Positions 57,398-57,816 of a stretch of 57,816 bases of DNA are shown one piece after another (the stretch's first letter is position 1; every line of letters begins with the position of its first letter). The position numbers and the translations under genes were made by a program. This stretch comes from Elusimicrobiota bacterium. Lineage in GTDB: Bacteria > Elusimicrobiota > Elusimicrobia > UBA1565 > UBA9628. The DNA lies in contig JAPLKL010000073.1 in NCBI GenBank assembly GCA_026388095.1, positions 1 through 57,816 of the forward strand. The letters are read 5' to 3'. The notes under the pieces were generated by a model. The model made no database searches. It saw only the letters and a program-made list of their open reading frames with translations, and was not told the DNA's origin.

Positions 57398-57673
57398 GTG
57401 AAGAAGCCCGCCCCGAAAGACCGGCTCGCCGCCTTGCGACGCCGCGTCGACGCGGTCGACCGGCGGATCGTCCGTCTTCTGGCCGCGCGCCAGCGCCTCG
57501 TCGCGGCCATGACGCCGTTCAAGACGCGGCTGCGCGACCCGAGGCGGGAGGCCCAGGTGCTCGCCGACGCGGCGCGGGAGGCGCGGCGCGCCGGTCTCGA
57601 CGGGACGTTCGCGCGCTCCGTCTACAGGGACCTTCTGGGGGCGTCTCGTTCCTTCCTGAAGCGGCGGGCCTAG
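57398..57673 (+). CDS. AroQ-type chorismate mutase domain protein
   Basis: 91 residues, all helical. LRRRVDAVDRRIVRLLAARQRLV fits helix 1 of AroQ mutases with its two arginines, and FKTRLRDPRREAQVL gives the Lys, Asp-x-x-Arg-Glu pattern of the second part of the active site. It would convert chorismate to prephenate or, like PchB, act as an isochorismate-pyruvate lyase. The GTG start is 3 bases after the radical SAM gene, so it is co-transcribed with that gene. It stands away from other aromatic amino-acid genes. Confidence 0.8.
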   Translation: MKKPAPKDRLAALRRRVDAVDRRIVRLLAARQRLVAAMTPFKTRLRDPRREAQVLADAAREARRAGLDGTFARSVYRDLLGASRSFLKRRA

Positions 57674-57725
57674 ACCCAATGCCGGTCACTTAAGGTCCGC
57701 TTCCGTCGGCCGCTGCCGTTAAGAC

Positions 57726-57752
57726 CCTCGGAACCCCGTAGGGGTTCCGAGG
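57726..57752 (+). terminator. Perfect terminator-type hairpin
   Basis: A 12-bp perfect stem (CCTCGGAACCCC / GGGGTTCCGAGG) with a GTA loop, 52 bases after the chorismate mutase stop. The usual T run is missing; six bases (CCGGCG) follow and then the intron-like GTGTG begins, as expected if an intron inserted just after a terminator stem. Confidence 0.65.
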
Positions 57753-57758
57753 CCGGCG

Positions 57759-57816
57759 GTGTGCCCAGCATGAGCATGACTGGGAGGTGCAAGTCCTCTG
57801 GAGAACCTGGTCGCAG
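57759..57816 (+). mobile_element. 5' end of a group II (IIC-like) intron, cut by the window edge
   Basis: The segment opens GTGTGCCCAGCATGAGCATG and continues GGGAGGTGCAAGTCCTC. This matches the 5' end of bacterial group II introns (GUGYG start, then the GCAUG and GGUGnAAGUCC elements of domain I), especially IIC types such as the Oceanobacillus intron, as I recall that sequence. IIC introns insert after terminator hairpins, which fits the stem at 57726-57752. The ribozyme core and reverse transcriptase would lie beyond the window. Confidence 0.72.

Overview
The window is GC-rich, densely coded DNA from a diderm (Gram-negative) bacterium. Several products look like outer-membrane beta-barrels, and many genes belong to O-antigen or exopolysaccharide synthesis. 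No rRNA, tRNA or CRISPR array was seen. Taxonomy cannot be proved from sequence alone. The style (many GT-C glycosyltransferases, TPR proteins and radical SAM enzymes, plus a tail-fibre-like surface protein at 50180-51088) resembles Elusimicrobiota or Omnitrophota, and I hold that loosely. Many genes start 8-12 bases after an AT-rich -10 box of the form TGnTATCAT or TATAAT, so short or absent leaders appear common.

Layout. 1-4.2 kb (minus): two GT-C membrane glycosyltransferases, a small broken ORF and a terminator beside IS-like CCGGACA repeats. 4.3-13.8 kb (plus): an outer-membrane protein, then a compact chemosensory operon of MCP, CheW, a CheR-CheW fusion, a CheA-receiver hybrid, CheB and a receiver-PP2C phosphatase. 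Its order matches the Wsp system, but a SpoIIE/RsbU-type phosphatase replaces the diguanylate cyclase. 13.8-15.9 kb (minus): two outer-membrane proteins, one FadL-like. 16.0-16.2 kb: a hairpin-array element with CTAG-ended inverted repeats. 16.2-20.3 kb (minus): six small, mostly exported proteins of unknown function, one built from six Cys-Tyr repeats. 20.4-31.3 kb (plus): a surface-polysaccharide block with AsnB-type amidotransferase, TPR protein, GT2-GT39 fusion, GT2-methyltransferase fusion, GT39 protein and O-antigen ligase/polymerase with TPRs. 31.3-36.9 kb (minus): TPR protein, Ycf46-like AAA+ ATPase, FGE-sulfatase-like protein and B12-binding-type radical SAM enzyme.

36.9-45.5 kb holds a split CDP-3,6-dideoxyhexose pathway. 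E1 dehydratase (RfbH) and a ferredoxin-less E3 reductase are on the plus strand. RfbF, RfbG, an epimerase and a reductase, with GT2, GT-C and methyltransferase genes, are on the minus strand. A second, longer CTAG element (38956-39438) lies between the halves and supplies the stop codons of both flanking genes.

45.5-57.7 kb: a TPR gene (minus); a three-gene unit of HemN-like radical SAM, RsmI-like methylase and a second radical SAM protein; the tail-fibre-like surface protein (minus); a TMTC-like GT-C/TPR protein; a thioredoxin-reductase-like flavoprotein without CxxC; an RlmN-like radical SAM fused to an isochorismatase-fold hydrolase; a further radical SAM enzyme; and an AroQ-type chorismate mutase. 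The window ends inside what looks like the 5' end of a group II (IIC-like) intron, just after a perfect terminator-type hairpin.

The strongest candidates for undescribed biology are the paired CTAG hairpin-array elements, the radical SAM/RsmI-like unit with the RlmN-isochorismatase fusion downstream, and the Wsp-like system wired to a PP2C phosphatase.
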